NCBI GenBank assembly: GCA_017615755.1
Contig: JAFZZM010000066.1
Span: 1 to 54,273 of the forward strand
Source: Clostridiales bacterium
GTDB lineage: Bacteria > Bacillota > Clostridia > Saccharofermentanales > Saccharofermentanaceae
Direction of reading: 5' to 3'
DNA: 54,273 bases
Shown: in pieces, positions 25,720 to 33,005 of the stretch
Position numbering within the stretch: the first letter of the stretch is position 1
Layout: every line of letters starts with the position of its first letter
Made by a program: the position numbers and the translations under genes
Notes under the pieces: generated by a model
Seen by the model: the letters and a program-made list of their open reading frames with translations, nothing else
Told to the model about the DNA's origin: nothing
Databases searched by the model: none

Positions 25720-28281
25720 TCAATTGCCCGGAACCACAAGCAGATCCTCGTCCGCACTTTCCGAGAAACCAACAACGTGATAAAACATGGTATACCCGTT
25801 TTCCACGGACCGGAATCCGACAAGTCTTCCGTCCTGACAGTAGTAGATTACATCTTTTCCTCCAACTGACCATTCTTCTATGGTATATGCCCGGCCGTCG
25901 ATCGTCCCTTCATAGGCTCTCTTGAAAGTGTGTTCCTTTTCCGGCGTCAAAGGATCCGGAAGCTGAAGCCGGACTTCTCTTTCGGTAAAGTATTCATCCT
26001 TCGGATACCTCTTGGGATCCTCGATCGATCCCTGGTAAACATAGTCGCCAAGTGCCACATACAGGAAGTCGAAGTCAAAAGAATTATCGTGCGATGCCAC
26101 GATCTCGGAATGGTAAAAGTCCATATCTTGGACGGTCAACACACCGTGATACTTCTTAAAACATCCGAATGCCCAATACTCTAATGAATACGGTCCGTCG
26201 TTGTCCAGATAGTCCAGGAAATCTTTCATGACAGGAGAGTGATCGATCGAATCTCCCTTTTTGATCTTACCCGTCAGATCCGGAAGTCCCTCGGCATCCT
26301 GGTCTTCACGTATCCAGTCCACCGCCGATTTCGTTGCAGAAGAATCAGAACCGCTTCCCGTTCCCGGCGCACCTTGTCCGTTACTTCCACTGCTTCCGCT
26401 TTGTCCCGTCTGACTTCCCGAACCGGCCAGATGTGCTCTTGCATGTTCAAGATATTCCTCGATCTCCGGATTCCAATCCTGCGTCACGATGTCCCTGATA
26501 ATGCCTATTCCGGGATAAATGCCCTCCACTTTCGTAGCATCCCAGTCTTCCCTTTCGTCGTTCCATTTCCATCCGGCAAAAGGAACGCCCTGCTCATCCA
26601 TAAGGACCGCCAGACGGTACTTTGTGTTCTCATACACGTCAGCACGATATTTTTCGGTCCCATTACTCACATCGATACCATACAGGAACCGATACGCATC
26701 TTCTTTCTCTTTCAGAAGATACGAAAGCGAACCATGCCCCGCAAATTCTTCAGCCGGATAGAAAACATCGGTCATATCCGGACGATAATACATCTCACCG
26801 GGAATCCCGGCATATTCATACTCATCCTGTGAGATCACATTTGGCCGTCCGGTCCCGACAGACGATTCACTATGCATCTCTTCGAAGTAGAAAACTCCTT
26901 CACCCTCTTCGCTATGCAGATAATACCAGTACGAATCCTTTTGCAGATGAAAGACCAACGCCTGATAGTTGCCGTTCGGATACTCATCAGAAAGCATCGG
27001 AGAATCGTAGGTCCTTGAAAAATCCGCTTTCAGGCTGCCCGGCAGATCCCTTGTATCCGAGATCACCGGAAGGCTCGCCAGCATTCGCAGTTCGTCAAGC
27101 AGACGTTCGGCCGCTTCCTGATCCTTGGGTTGGAAGTACTGATCGAAATGAAACGTCATCGACGTATATTGCCAGATCCCATCACTTATATATGTAAACC
27201 TGCTCTTATATGTATCCTCGAAAGTGATGATAACAGAAGGTGACATTCCGACCTTGCCTTCCAGATCCGAAGAAGTGACAGCAGTATCTTCCCGAAGCGC
27301 TACAAGCCTCTCGAAAAGCTCTTTTGCATCATTTTCATTCAGTTCCAGATCCACGTCATCTGCCGCATATCTATATCGGAATGCATTCGCCACTTTGACC
27401 TGTGCCGTGCCCTGAAACTGATTCTCGATCTTTGCATTCGAATTTTCAATCACCGTCTCGGTCATGATCTCTTTGCCGTTGAACGGCTCGATTCCGGCCT
27501 GTACACGGATATTCATATCCGAATCGAATTCGAGCAGGACGCCCATGTACTCCGCCGTATTTCCATGCACATAATCTCCATGCAGTGCATCATCCAGGCT
27601 TTCTTTGAGTCTCGGATCAGTATCAAACAAGGTAAAGCCTGCACGTATACATTCTTCTATCAAGGCATCATTGTCAAAGGATGCACCAAGCTCTGAATAT
27701 ACCGTAACGAATACCCGCCCTTCCGGCCGTTCCTTCAGGTGATAGTTATCGTCAAGATATTTATCGAGGTCCTGCCGGGTATAATTTTTCTTCTGGGCCT
27801 CCCGATACTCGTCGAGAGTCATATCCTGCTTACTCTCGGCATATTCCTTATAATCGTTTAGACGTTCTTCGGAAAAATCGTACTCGATCATGAGCGGTGC
27901 CATTTCTCTAATCGCATTCAAGCCACTGGTCATCTTGTATTGCCCGTTTTCACAGAGCACCAATACCATATCCGATGTCAAAACCTGGTCCTGTTTCATC
28001 TCGGCAACAAGGTTTTTAATCATATTATCCGGCGGCATGTATGTTCCTGAAGAAACACTTCCCGAGGATGCCGTCGATCCTGTTTCATCAGAAGTAGTCT
28101 CACTTTCCGTCTCTTCGGTCGACGTCACCTGCTCCTTCGTTGTGACCTCGGTCGTAGTCTCTGTTGTAACCTCTGTCGTAGTCACAGCCGTCTCTTCCGA
28201 AGTCTTTTTCCCCGTACATCCGGATAGAAGTAAAGCCGCACCCAGCAGCACAGACACAAGCCGTTTCGAAAAATCAGTCAT
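25720..28281 (-). CDS. Large lipoprotein, unknown family, paralog A
   Basis: An 853-residue lipoprotein (signal helix LVSVLLGAALLLSGC, Cys 18; then a long Thr/Glu/Ser spacer). It is a full-length paralog of the gene at 23081; see the shared motifs there. A Gly/Ser/Gln-rich linker at about 625-650 (GSGSQTGQSGSSGSNG) splits it into two large exported regions. The frame is open to an ATG at 28350, but that is upstream of the -10. The ATG at 28281, behind GGAGGAAAGGA, starts exactly at the signal peptide. No enzymatic motif is visible. Possibly a surface receptor or a component of an unknown envelope complex. Confidence 0.75.
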   Translation of the reverse strand: MTDFSKRLVSVLLGAALLLSGCTGKKTSEETAVTTTEVTTETTTEVTTKEQVTSTEETESETTSDETGSTASSGSVSSGTYMPPDNMIKNLVAEMKQDQVLTSDMVLVLCENGQYKMTSGLNAIREMAPLMIEYDFSEERLNDYKEYAESKQDMTLDEYREAQKKNYTRQDLDKYLDDNYHLKERPEGRVFVTVYSELGASFDNDALIEECIRAGFTLFDTDPRLKESLDDALHGDYVHGNTAEYMGVLLEFDSDMNIRVQAGIEPFNGKEIMTETVIENSNAKIENQFQGTAQVKVANAFRYRYAADDVDLELNENDAKELFERLVALREDTAVTSSDLEGKVGMSPSVIITFEDTYKSRFTYISDGIWQYTSMTFHFDQYFQPKDQEAAERLLDELRMLASLPVISDTRDLPGSLKADFSRTYDSPMLSDEYPNGNYQALVFHLQKDSYWYYLHSEEGEGVFYFEEMHSESSVGTGRPNVISQDEYEYAGIPGEMYYRPDMTDVFYPAEEFAGHGSLSYLLKEKEDAYRFLYGIDVSNGTEKYRADVYENTKYRLAVLMDEQGVPFAGWKWNDEREDWDATKVEGIYPGIGIIRDIVTQDWNPEIEEYLEHARAHLAGSGSQTGQSGSSGSNGQGAPGTGSGSDSSATKSAVDWIREDQDAEGLPDLTGKIKKGDSIDHSPVMKDFLDYLDNDGPYSLEYWAFGCFKKYHGVLTVQDMDFYHSEIVASHDNSFDFDFLYVALGDYVYQGSIEDPKRYPKDEYFTEREVRLQLPDPLTPEKEHTFKRAYEGTIDGRAYTIEEWSVGGKDVIYYCQDGRLVGFRSVENGYTMFYHVVGFSESADEDLLVVPGN

Positions 28282-28314
28282 TTCCTTTCCTCCATACAAA
28301 AAACCAACGTCCTC

Positions 28315-28320
28315 ATTATA
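28315..28320 (-). promoter_or_regulatory. -10 element of the lipoprotein gene at 25720
   Basis: A perfect TATAAT on the minus strand, 34 bp before the ATG at 28281. The -35 is unclear (TTTTCC at 18 bp). It excludes the upstream ATG at 28350 as start. Confidence 0.6.
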
Positions 28321-28364
28321 GCACGGCGTTTCTTCCGAGGAAAAAGACAAGAAAAGACCGATGT

Positions 28365-28691
28365 CTCAAAAACAATCTGCCGAATTATAACGATCAGTCA
28401 GGTGGAACCGGGAGGTCTACATACTTTTTTAGGAAAAAACGCGCAAAAGTATGCACTTTTCCTATACCCCCTCCCCCCCTATCGGCACATATCGTAGAGT
28501 GTTAAGACCGATACTGCTTTCATCCCGTACGAAAAGCACTTGGATCTGTTACTTCAGGCCATCAATTTAACAGCAGAGCGGAAAGAAATGCATACTTTTT
28601 CTGATAAAAATGGAATTTAGTATGAGTTCACATCTTCAAAATCGTCTGTATACCCCCCGGGGGTATGCAGAAAAACAGATCAGATATTCAT
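28365..28691 (+). repeat. Dispersed ~330-bp repeat, copy 3 (most complete)
   Basis: Shares its left ~50 bp (CTCAAAA through AATTATAACG and TCAGTCAGGTGGAA) with copy 1, and everything from ACCGGGA to GATATTCATGC with copy 2. In order: the CATACTTTTTT/AAAAGTATG hairpin at about 28420-28453, a C-rich tract, CGAAAAGCACTT at 28530-28541, a CATACTTTTTCTG block near 28591, and a palindrome around ATACCCCCCGGGGGTAT near 28651. It lies behind the divergent lipoprotein promoter and before the oad terminator. The only ORF inside (60 residues) is not conserved as protein. Confidence 0.88.
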
Positions 28692-28771
28692 GCGGGGAAA
28701 GAACTCGTGAACAAAAAAGTGAAGCACCATCTTCTGTCCGGCAAAACCATACCACCGGGTTTTCGCCCACA

Positions 28772-28807
28772 AGAAAAGGGACCATCTCGTAGTTTCGAGA
28801 CAGTCCC
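28772..28807 (-). terminator. Terminator of the oxaloacetate decarboxylase operon
   Basis: GGGACCATCTCG (28778-28789) pairs with CGAGACAGTCCC (28796-28807), 12 bp with two G-T pairs. On the minus strand it is followed by TTTTCTT, 30 bp past the oadB stop codon. Confidence 0.9.
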
Positions 28808-28836
28808 TTGCTAGTTAACTGTGTAATGGTTTCTTC

Positions 28837-30015
28837 TTAACCAAAGATGCAGAGGAGTACGCCTGCTGCTACAGCAGAACCGATAACACCGGCAACGTTC
28901 GGACCCATGGCGTGCATGAGAAGGAAGTTACTCGGATCTGCCTTCTGGCCTTCTACGTTAGAAACACGGGCAGCCATCGGAACAGCGGATACACCGGCGG
29001 AACCGATCAACGGGTTGATCTTGCCCTTTGTCAGCGCACACATGATGTTTCCGATCAGGAGACCACCAAATGTGGAGAAGGAGAATGCGATGAGACCCAG
29101 ACCGATGATGTACAGAGTCTGAACCTTCAGGAAGTTTTCACCAATAGCGGTAGCACCAACGGTAACACCGAGGAAGATCGTAACGATATTGCACAGAGCA
29201 TTCTGAGCTGTCTCGGAAAGACGCTCGGTTACACCGGACTCCTTGAAGATATTACCGAGCATCAGCATACCAAGCAGAGCGCCTACAGAAGGCAGGAGCA
29301 GTGTGCAGATAACGGTAACGATGACCGGGAAGCAAACCTTCTCGACCTTGGAAACAGAACGTGTCTGCTTCATCTTGATCTTTCTGGTCTTCTTCGTGGT
29401 CATGACCTTCATGATCTTCGGCTGGATGATCGGGATCAACGCCATGTACGAATACGCAGCGATCGCGATAGCCGAAAGAAGATGCGGAGCGAGCTTTGTT
29501 GTCAGATAGATGGCTGTCGGGCCGTCAGCACCACCGATGATAGCGATGGACGCAGCCTCGGAACCTGTAAAGCCGAGGAGGGAAGCCATAACGAAAGCGA
29601 AAGAGATACCGAACTGTGCGCCGGCACCCATGAACAAGGACGAAGGTCTGGAGATCAACGGTCCGAAATCAGTCATGGCACCAACGGCCATAAAGATGAG
29701 ACACGGGAAGATACCCAGTTTTACACCGAGATAGATATAGTCCAGAAGACCCGGTGCCAGGTTGGCATCCGATCCACCGATGATATCCCAGTGAACATGT
29801 CCGCCCTCGAAGATCTCAGGATGGTAAAGTCCTGCGATCGGAAGGTTACTCAGTAACATACCAAAAGCAATCGGGAGCAAAAGGAGCGGCTCGCACTTCT
29901 TGCCGATCGCCATGTAGATCAGTACGAATGCAACCAGGATCATGACACCGTTCTGCCAAGCCATGCCTGCAATACCACTGCTCTCCCATAATTTTCTTAA
30001 TGCATCAATAAACAC
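28837..30015 (-). CDS. oadB: Na+-translocating decarboxylase, beta subunit
   Basis: A 392-residue membrane subunit that decarboxylates the carboxybiotin carrier and uses the energy to pump Na+ out. It has about ten hydrophobic helices. Family motifs include GGSDANLAPGLLDYIYLGVKLG, split by helices, then GADGPTAIYLTTKLAP (the conserved Asp of the Na+ site) and LIGSAGVSAVPMAAR near the end. The start is a GTG at 30015 with GGGAGGAG 7 nt upstream; no ATG fits. It is last in the operon after the biotin carrier, 18 bp away. Confidence 0.95.
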   Translation of the reverse strand: MFIDALRKLWESSGIAGMAWQNGVMILVAFVLIYMAIGKKCEPLLLLPIAFGMLLSNLPIAGLYHPEIFEGGHVHWDIIGGSDANLAPGLLDYIYLGVKLGIFPCLIFMAVGAMTDFGPLISRPSSLFMGAGAQFGISFAFVMASLLGFTGSEAASIAIIGGADGPTAIYLTTKLAPHLLSAIAIAAYSYMALIPIIQPKIMKVMTTKKTRKIKMKQTRSVSKVEKVCFPVIVTVICTLLLPSVGALLGMLMLGNIFKESGVTERLSETAQNALCNIVTIFLGVTVGATAIGENFLKVQTLYIIGLGLIAFSFSTFGGLLIGNIMCALTKGKINPLIGSAGVSAVPMAARVSNVEGQKADPSNFLLMHAMGPNVAGVIGSAVAAGVLLCIFG

Positions 30016-30033
30016 GTTCTTGCTCCTCCCATC

Positions 30034-30426
30034 TTATGAAAGACTTAAGAGCACGTCGCCGGTAGCAACCGTCGCGCCTTTGGAGGTCAGGATCTGGTTT
30101 ACTGTACCTGCGCAAGGTGCATAGATCTCGTTCTCCATCTTCATTGCCTCGAGGACAACCAGCAGTTCGCCTTCCTTTACTGCCTGACCGGCGGTTACAG
30201 CGACCTTCAGGATCGTGCCCGGGAGCGGAGCCGGAACCGGTGTTCCGGAAACAGGGCCGGCAGCCGGAGCCGGAGCAGCAGCTGCAGGAGCCGCGGCCGG
30301 TGCAGCGGCAGGAGCGGCAGCCGGAGCCGGTGCCGCAACAACATCTGTTGTTCTGACAAGGTTTGCTTTACCCTTCTCTACTTCTACTTCATATACTTTA
30401 TCGTTGATTGTTACGTTATAAATCAT
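30034..30426 (-). CDS. Biotin carrier subunit of the decarboxylase
   Basis: A 130-residue biotinyl carrier that ferries CO2 from the alpha subunit to the beta subunit. An N-terminal strand pair ([17 protein letters not shown]) is joined by a flexible Ala/Pro linker (~30-60) to a lipoyl/biotinyl domain with the biotinylation motif EAMKMENEI (Lys near 95, 35 residues from the end as usual). AAGGAGA precedes the ATG. In many oxaloacetate decarboxylases this domain is fused to the alpha subunit; here it is a separate gene. Confidence 0.95.
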   Translation of the reverse strand: MIYNVTINDKVYEVEVEKGKANLVRTTDVVAAPAPAAAPAAAPAAAPAAAAPAPAAGPVSGTPVPAPLPGTILKVAVTAGQAVKEGELLVVLEAMKMENEIYAPCAGTVNQILTSKGATVATGDVLLSLS

Positions 30427-30440
30427 TTGCCGACTCTCCT

Positions 30441-30836
30441 TTACTTTTCTTCCACCAGCGTGATGGACTTAAAGATAAGTTCATTAAGCGGGATTTTGGT
30501 GTTGTCACTTACGATCGCCATGATCATGGCCGCCGTCTTCTCATCACAGCCCTTGAGTTTCAAGGAACCGGAAGAGAACTCTTCGCCGGCATCTTCAGTG
30601 GCAGCAGCTGCAGCAGGAGCCGGTGCAGCAGCAGGTACAGCCGGTGTCTCCGGCTTCTTGCTGAATGCTCCGACGACCGCACCGAAAATGCGGATACATA
30701 CGAAGATCAGGAAAAGAACTGCGAACACGACTGCCCATGTAAAGAGGGCTACGCCGAGAGCTTCGCCGACGCCATAAACTTTATCGCCGGTCTTCTCTGC
30801 CGTTTCCGCAGCAAGCATGAATAATGTAGGATTCAT
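30441..30836 (-). CDS. oadG: Decarboxylase gamma subunit (OadG family)
   Basis: A 131-residue subunit that holds the complex together. A single membrane helix near 25-52 ([21 protein letters not shown]) is followed by an Ala/Pro linker and a small C-terminal domain ([19 protein letters not shown]). This tail domain is longer than in classical OadG and resembles fused small domains seen in related gut anaerobes. GGAGG precedes the ATG, 4 bp after the oadA stop codon. Confidence 0.88.
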   Translation of the reverse strand: MNPTLFMLAAETAEKTGDKVYGVGEALGVALFTWAVVFAVLFLIFVCIRIFGAVVGAFSKKPETPAVPAAAPAPAAAAATEDAGEEFSSGSLKLKGCDEKTAAMIMAIVSDNTKIPLNELIFKSITLVEEK

Positions 30837-30840
30837 GGAA

Positions 30841-32226
30841 TCAATCCTCCTTCTTCTCGATCGTGTAGTTCACGGTGTTGCTCTCCTGCTCTTCACGATA
30901 ATCGAAATACTTCTCAGCTACCTGAGGGAAAGCAATATAGGAGAGGACATCCTCGTCAGAACGGGCTCTCTTGCCGAGTTCTGCCTTAGTCTTCTCGAAA
31001 GCAGGTTCAAGGGTATCTGCAAATCTGCCCTTGACGATCTCTTCCGGCTTCCAGCATCTGTCGATGAGTTCCTGGTTAACTTCGCCCGGTGCTCTACCGT
31101 ATTCACCACGGAGATAAGCCTTGATCTCCTTGGAGATATTCTTGTAACGCTCGCCGAGGAGAACGTTCTGTACTGCCTGGTTACCAACCATCTGGGAAAG
31201 AGGTGTAACGAGCGGCGGATAACCCATATCCTTACGTACTGCAGGGATCTCAGCCAGCGCTTCGTCGAACTTATCAAGGGCGTTCATATCCTTGAGGTTC
31301 GCGATCATGTTGGAAAGCATTCCGCCCGGAACCTGATACTTGAGGATGTCAGCCTTGATGCCCATTACTGTAGGATTCAGTGTGCCGTTATCGAGGAACT
31401 TCTTTCTTACCGGAACGAAGAAATCAGCAATCTCCTTGAGCTTGTCTGTATCCAGACCGGACTCATAGCCGAACTGGCCCATTGTGAAAGCCATGGTCTC
31501 TGTGCAAGGCTGGGATGTTCCGCCTGCAAAAGAGGAGATAGCGCAGTCGATACCGTCAACGCCGGCCTCGATCGCCTTCATGAGAGTCATCGGACCCATA
31601 CCTGTTGTGTGGTGTGTATGGAAGAAAAGCGGAACGGAGATCTTCGCATCCTTGATCGCCTTTACGAGATCGTAAGCTTCCTTAGGAGAGCAGATACCTG
31701 CCATATCCTTGATCGCGATGGAGTCAACGCCCATGCCCTCGAGTTCCTTACACATCTCGACGTACTTCTCGAGAGTATGTACAGGAGAGGTGGTGTAGCA
31801 GATGCAGCCCTGTGCATGCTTGCCGCACTTCTTCACTTCGTCAATGCAGACTTCGATATTTCTGAAATCGTTCAACGCATCGAAAATACGGAAGATGTCC
31901 ATGCCGTTCTCGGCGGATTTTCTAATGAAGAGACGTACTACGTCATCCGGATAATGCTTATATCCAAGGATGTTCTGTCCACGAAGGAGCATCTGCAGAG
32001 GAGTCTTCTTCACTTTCGCCTTGATCTTGCGAAGTCTCTCCCACGGATCCTCATTCAAATAGCGGAGGCAGGAATCGAAGGTAGCGCCTCCCCAGCACTC
32101 CAGCGAATAGTAGCCCGCTTCATCGAGTTTCTCAAGAATGGCTTCGAAATCCGAAAACGGCATTCTTGTTGCGATAAGCGACTGATTCGCATCACGCAAT
32201 ACTGTCTCTGTAATGTTTACTTTCAT
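30841..32226 (-). CDS. oadA: Oxaloacetate decarboxylase alpha (carboxyltransferase) subunit
   Basis: A 461-residue cytoplasmic carboxyltransferase that moves the carboxyl group of oxaloacetate to biotin, releasing pyruvate. The HMGL-like TIM barrel has the metal and substrate motif LRDANQS (residues 10-16), the carboxyl-accepting Lys in IKDMAG (near 174) and the metal His pair in FHTHHTTGM (near 205). There is no fused biotin domain; the carrier is encoded two genes on. AAGGAGAG lies 9 nt before the ATG. It is first in the operon oadA-oadG-biotin carrier-oadB. The family also includes transcarboxylase 5S, but the beta and gamma genes make the Na+ pump the clear reading. Confidence 0.95.
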   Translation of the reverse strand: MKVNITETVLRDANQSLIATRMPFSDFEAILEKLDEAGYYSLECWGGATFDSCLRYLNEDPWERLRKIKAKVKKTPLQMLLRGQNILGYKHYPDDVVRLFIRKSAENGMDIFRIFDALNDFRNIEVCIDEVKKCGKHAQGCICYTTSPVHTLEKYVEMCKELEGMGVDSIAIKDMAGICSPKEAYDLVKAIKDAKISVPLFFHTHHTTGMGPMTLMKAIEAGVDGIDCAISSFAGGTSQPCTETMAFTMGQFGYESGLDTDKLKEIADFFVPVRKKFLDNGTLNPTVMGIKADILKYQVPGGMLSNMIANLKDMNALDKFDEALAEIPAVRKDMGYPPLVTPLSQMVGNQAVQNVLLGERYKNISKEIKAYLRGEYGRAPGEVNQELIDRCWKPEEIVKGRFADTLEPAFEKTKAELGKRARSDEDVLSYIAFPQVAEKYFDYREEQESNTVNYTIEKKED

Positions 32227-32290
32227 ACGATGCGTCTCTCCTTATGTGTTATATTTTTGAAAAACATGTCAAAGGAAAAAACCGGGTATC

Positions 32291-32361
32291 GAAAACCCAA
32301 CTTTTTCCGAATACAGTATAGCCGAAATGGATTGGCAACACAAGGAAAAAGTTGGGTTTTC
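32291..32361 (-). promoter_or_regulatory. oad operon promoter bracketed by a perfect 18-bp inverted repeat
   Basis: Arms at 32291-32308 (GAAAACCCAACTTTTTCC) and 32344-32361 are exact reverse complements. The 35 bp between them are, on the minus strand, TTGTGT (32343-32338), 17 bp, TATACT (32320-32315) and 6 bp. So the core promoter fills the space exactly, and transcription should start at the edge of the downstream arm. This arrangement suits a regulator binding both arms, or a switch. Confidence 0.75.
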
Positions 32362-32399
32362 AAGTCAAAATTATCTGTTCTTTTTCTGATGCGGATCAG

Positions 32400-32515
32400 A
32401 TCGTTCCGCGCTCGATTCCGTAGGTCTTACAGATGTTCGTAAACTCCTCGCTTCCGGGTTCGGAGCAGCGGATTTGAATCCGTAAGCCGCACAGACAATT
32501 CACCACTACAATAAA
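32400..32515 (-). pseudogene. Decayed DUF4214 C-terminal fragment
   Basis: 32400-32453 repeats the last ~54 bp of the surface-protein gene at 33006 almost exactly (encoding EEFTNICKTYGIERGTI and stop). It continues into a segment resembling a different part of the same gene (33400-33440; compare GCACAGACAATTCACCA here with GCACAGACATTGCACCA there). The join skips the sequence between, and the frame is lost. It is the scar of a duplicated and deleted DUF4214 gene. Confidence 0.75.
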
Positions 32516-32572
32516 CCACCCTCCAAGCATATAGTTTTTCAACGTTCGGCATGATCAAGGGTTTAATGGCAT

Positions 32573-32852
32573 CTCTACCGTCTCGCAGCCAAAATCTGAC
32601 GGTATGACCAACCATTTACATCCATCTCTACCGTCGTACAGCCGAAATCTGACGGCATGACCAACCATTTATATCCGTCTCTACCGTCTCGCAGCCAAAA
32701 TCTGGCGGCATGATCAACCATTTACATCCGTCTCTACCGTCTCGCAGCCGAAATCTGACGGCATGACCAACCATTTATATCCGTCTCTACCGTCTCGCAG
32801 CCGAAATCTGACGGTATGACCAACCATTTATATCCATCTCTACCGTCTCGCA
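32573..32852. repeat. 53-bp tandem repeat, 5 full copies plus a part
   Basis: Unit starts are at 32573, 32626, 32679, 32732 and 32785, with 15 bp more at 32838. A degenerate partial unit precedes at about 32548. Each begins CTCTACCGTC and ends CAACCATTTA(C/T)ATCC(A/G)T. Within a unit TACCGTC and GACGGTA (or GACGGCA) can pair across about 15 nt, so each unit can form a small hairpin. Copies differ at a few positions. There are no spacers between units. Confidence 0.92.
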
Positions 32853-32857
32853 TGAAA

Positions 32858-33005
32858 AAGCGGACTTCAAAGCCCGCTTGGTTTTCTTTTACAGATCCAT
32901 AGAAAAGACGTCAAGTCCGGAGCCGCTTCTGCGGTGCCTCCGGCAGACTTGACGTCTTTATCTTGGATCTGAATTATTTATTCAAGCGGGCTTTGGAATC
33001 CGTGC
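32858..33005 (-). terminator. Three-tier nested hairpin behind the giant surface-protein gene
   Basis: Outer arms CAAAGCCCGCTTG (32868-32880) and its complement (32983-32995), extended imperfectly to 32858 and 33007. Middle arms CAGATCCA (32892-32899) and TGGATCTG (32964-32971). Inner arms AAAGACGTCAAGTC (32904-32917) and its perfect 14-bp complement (32946-32959). At the tip are CGGAG/CTCCG and CCGC-TTCT-GCGG. On the minus strand the inner stem is followed by TTTTCTAT, so it can terminate transcription. The outer arms begin at the stop codon itself. Confidence 0.8.

Noticed and set aside
28610..28792. Possible small protein in repeat copy 3, similar to codons 1-27 of the frame at 3477
   Set aside because: The similarity (SHLQNRxYTPRGYA) reflects DNA identity of the repeat. 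Changes between copies are mostly amino-acid changing, and neither has a clear ribosome site.
30817..32442. A 541-codon open frame on the plus strand
   Set aside because: Antisense shadow of oadA; the minus-strand genes are unmistakable. The long open antisense frame follows from codon bias.
32573..32852. Regular repeats that could suggest a CRISPR array
   Set aside because: Units are contiguous 53-bp copies without unique spacers, and no cas genes are nearby. It is a plain tandem repeat.
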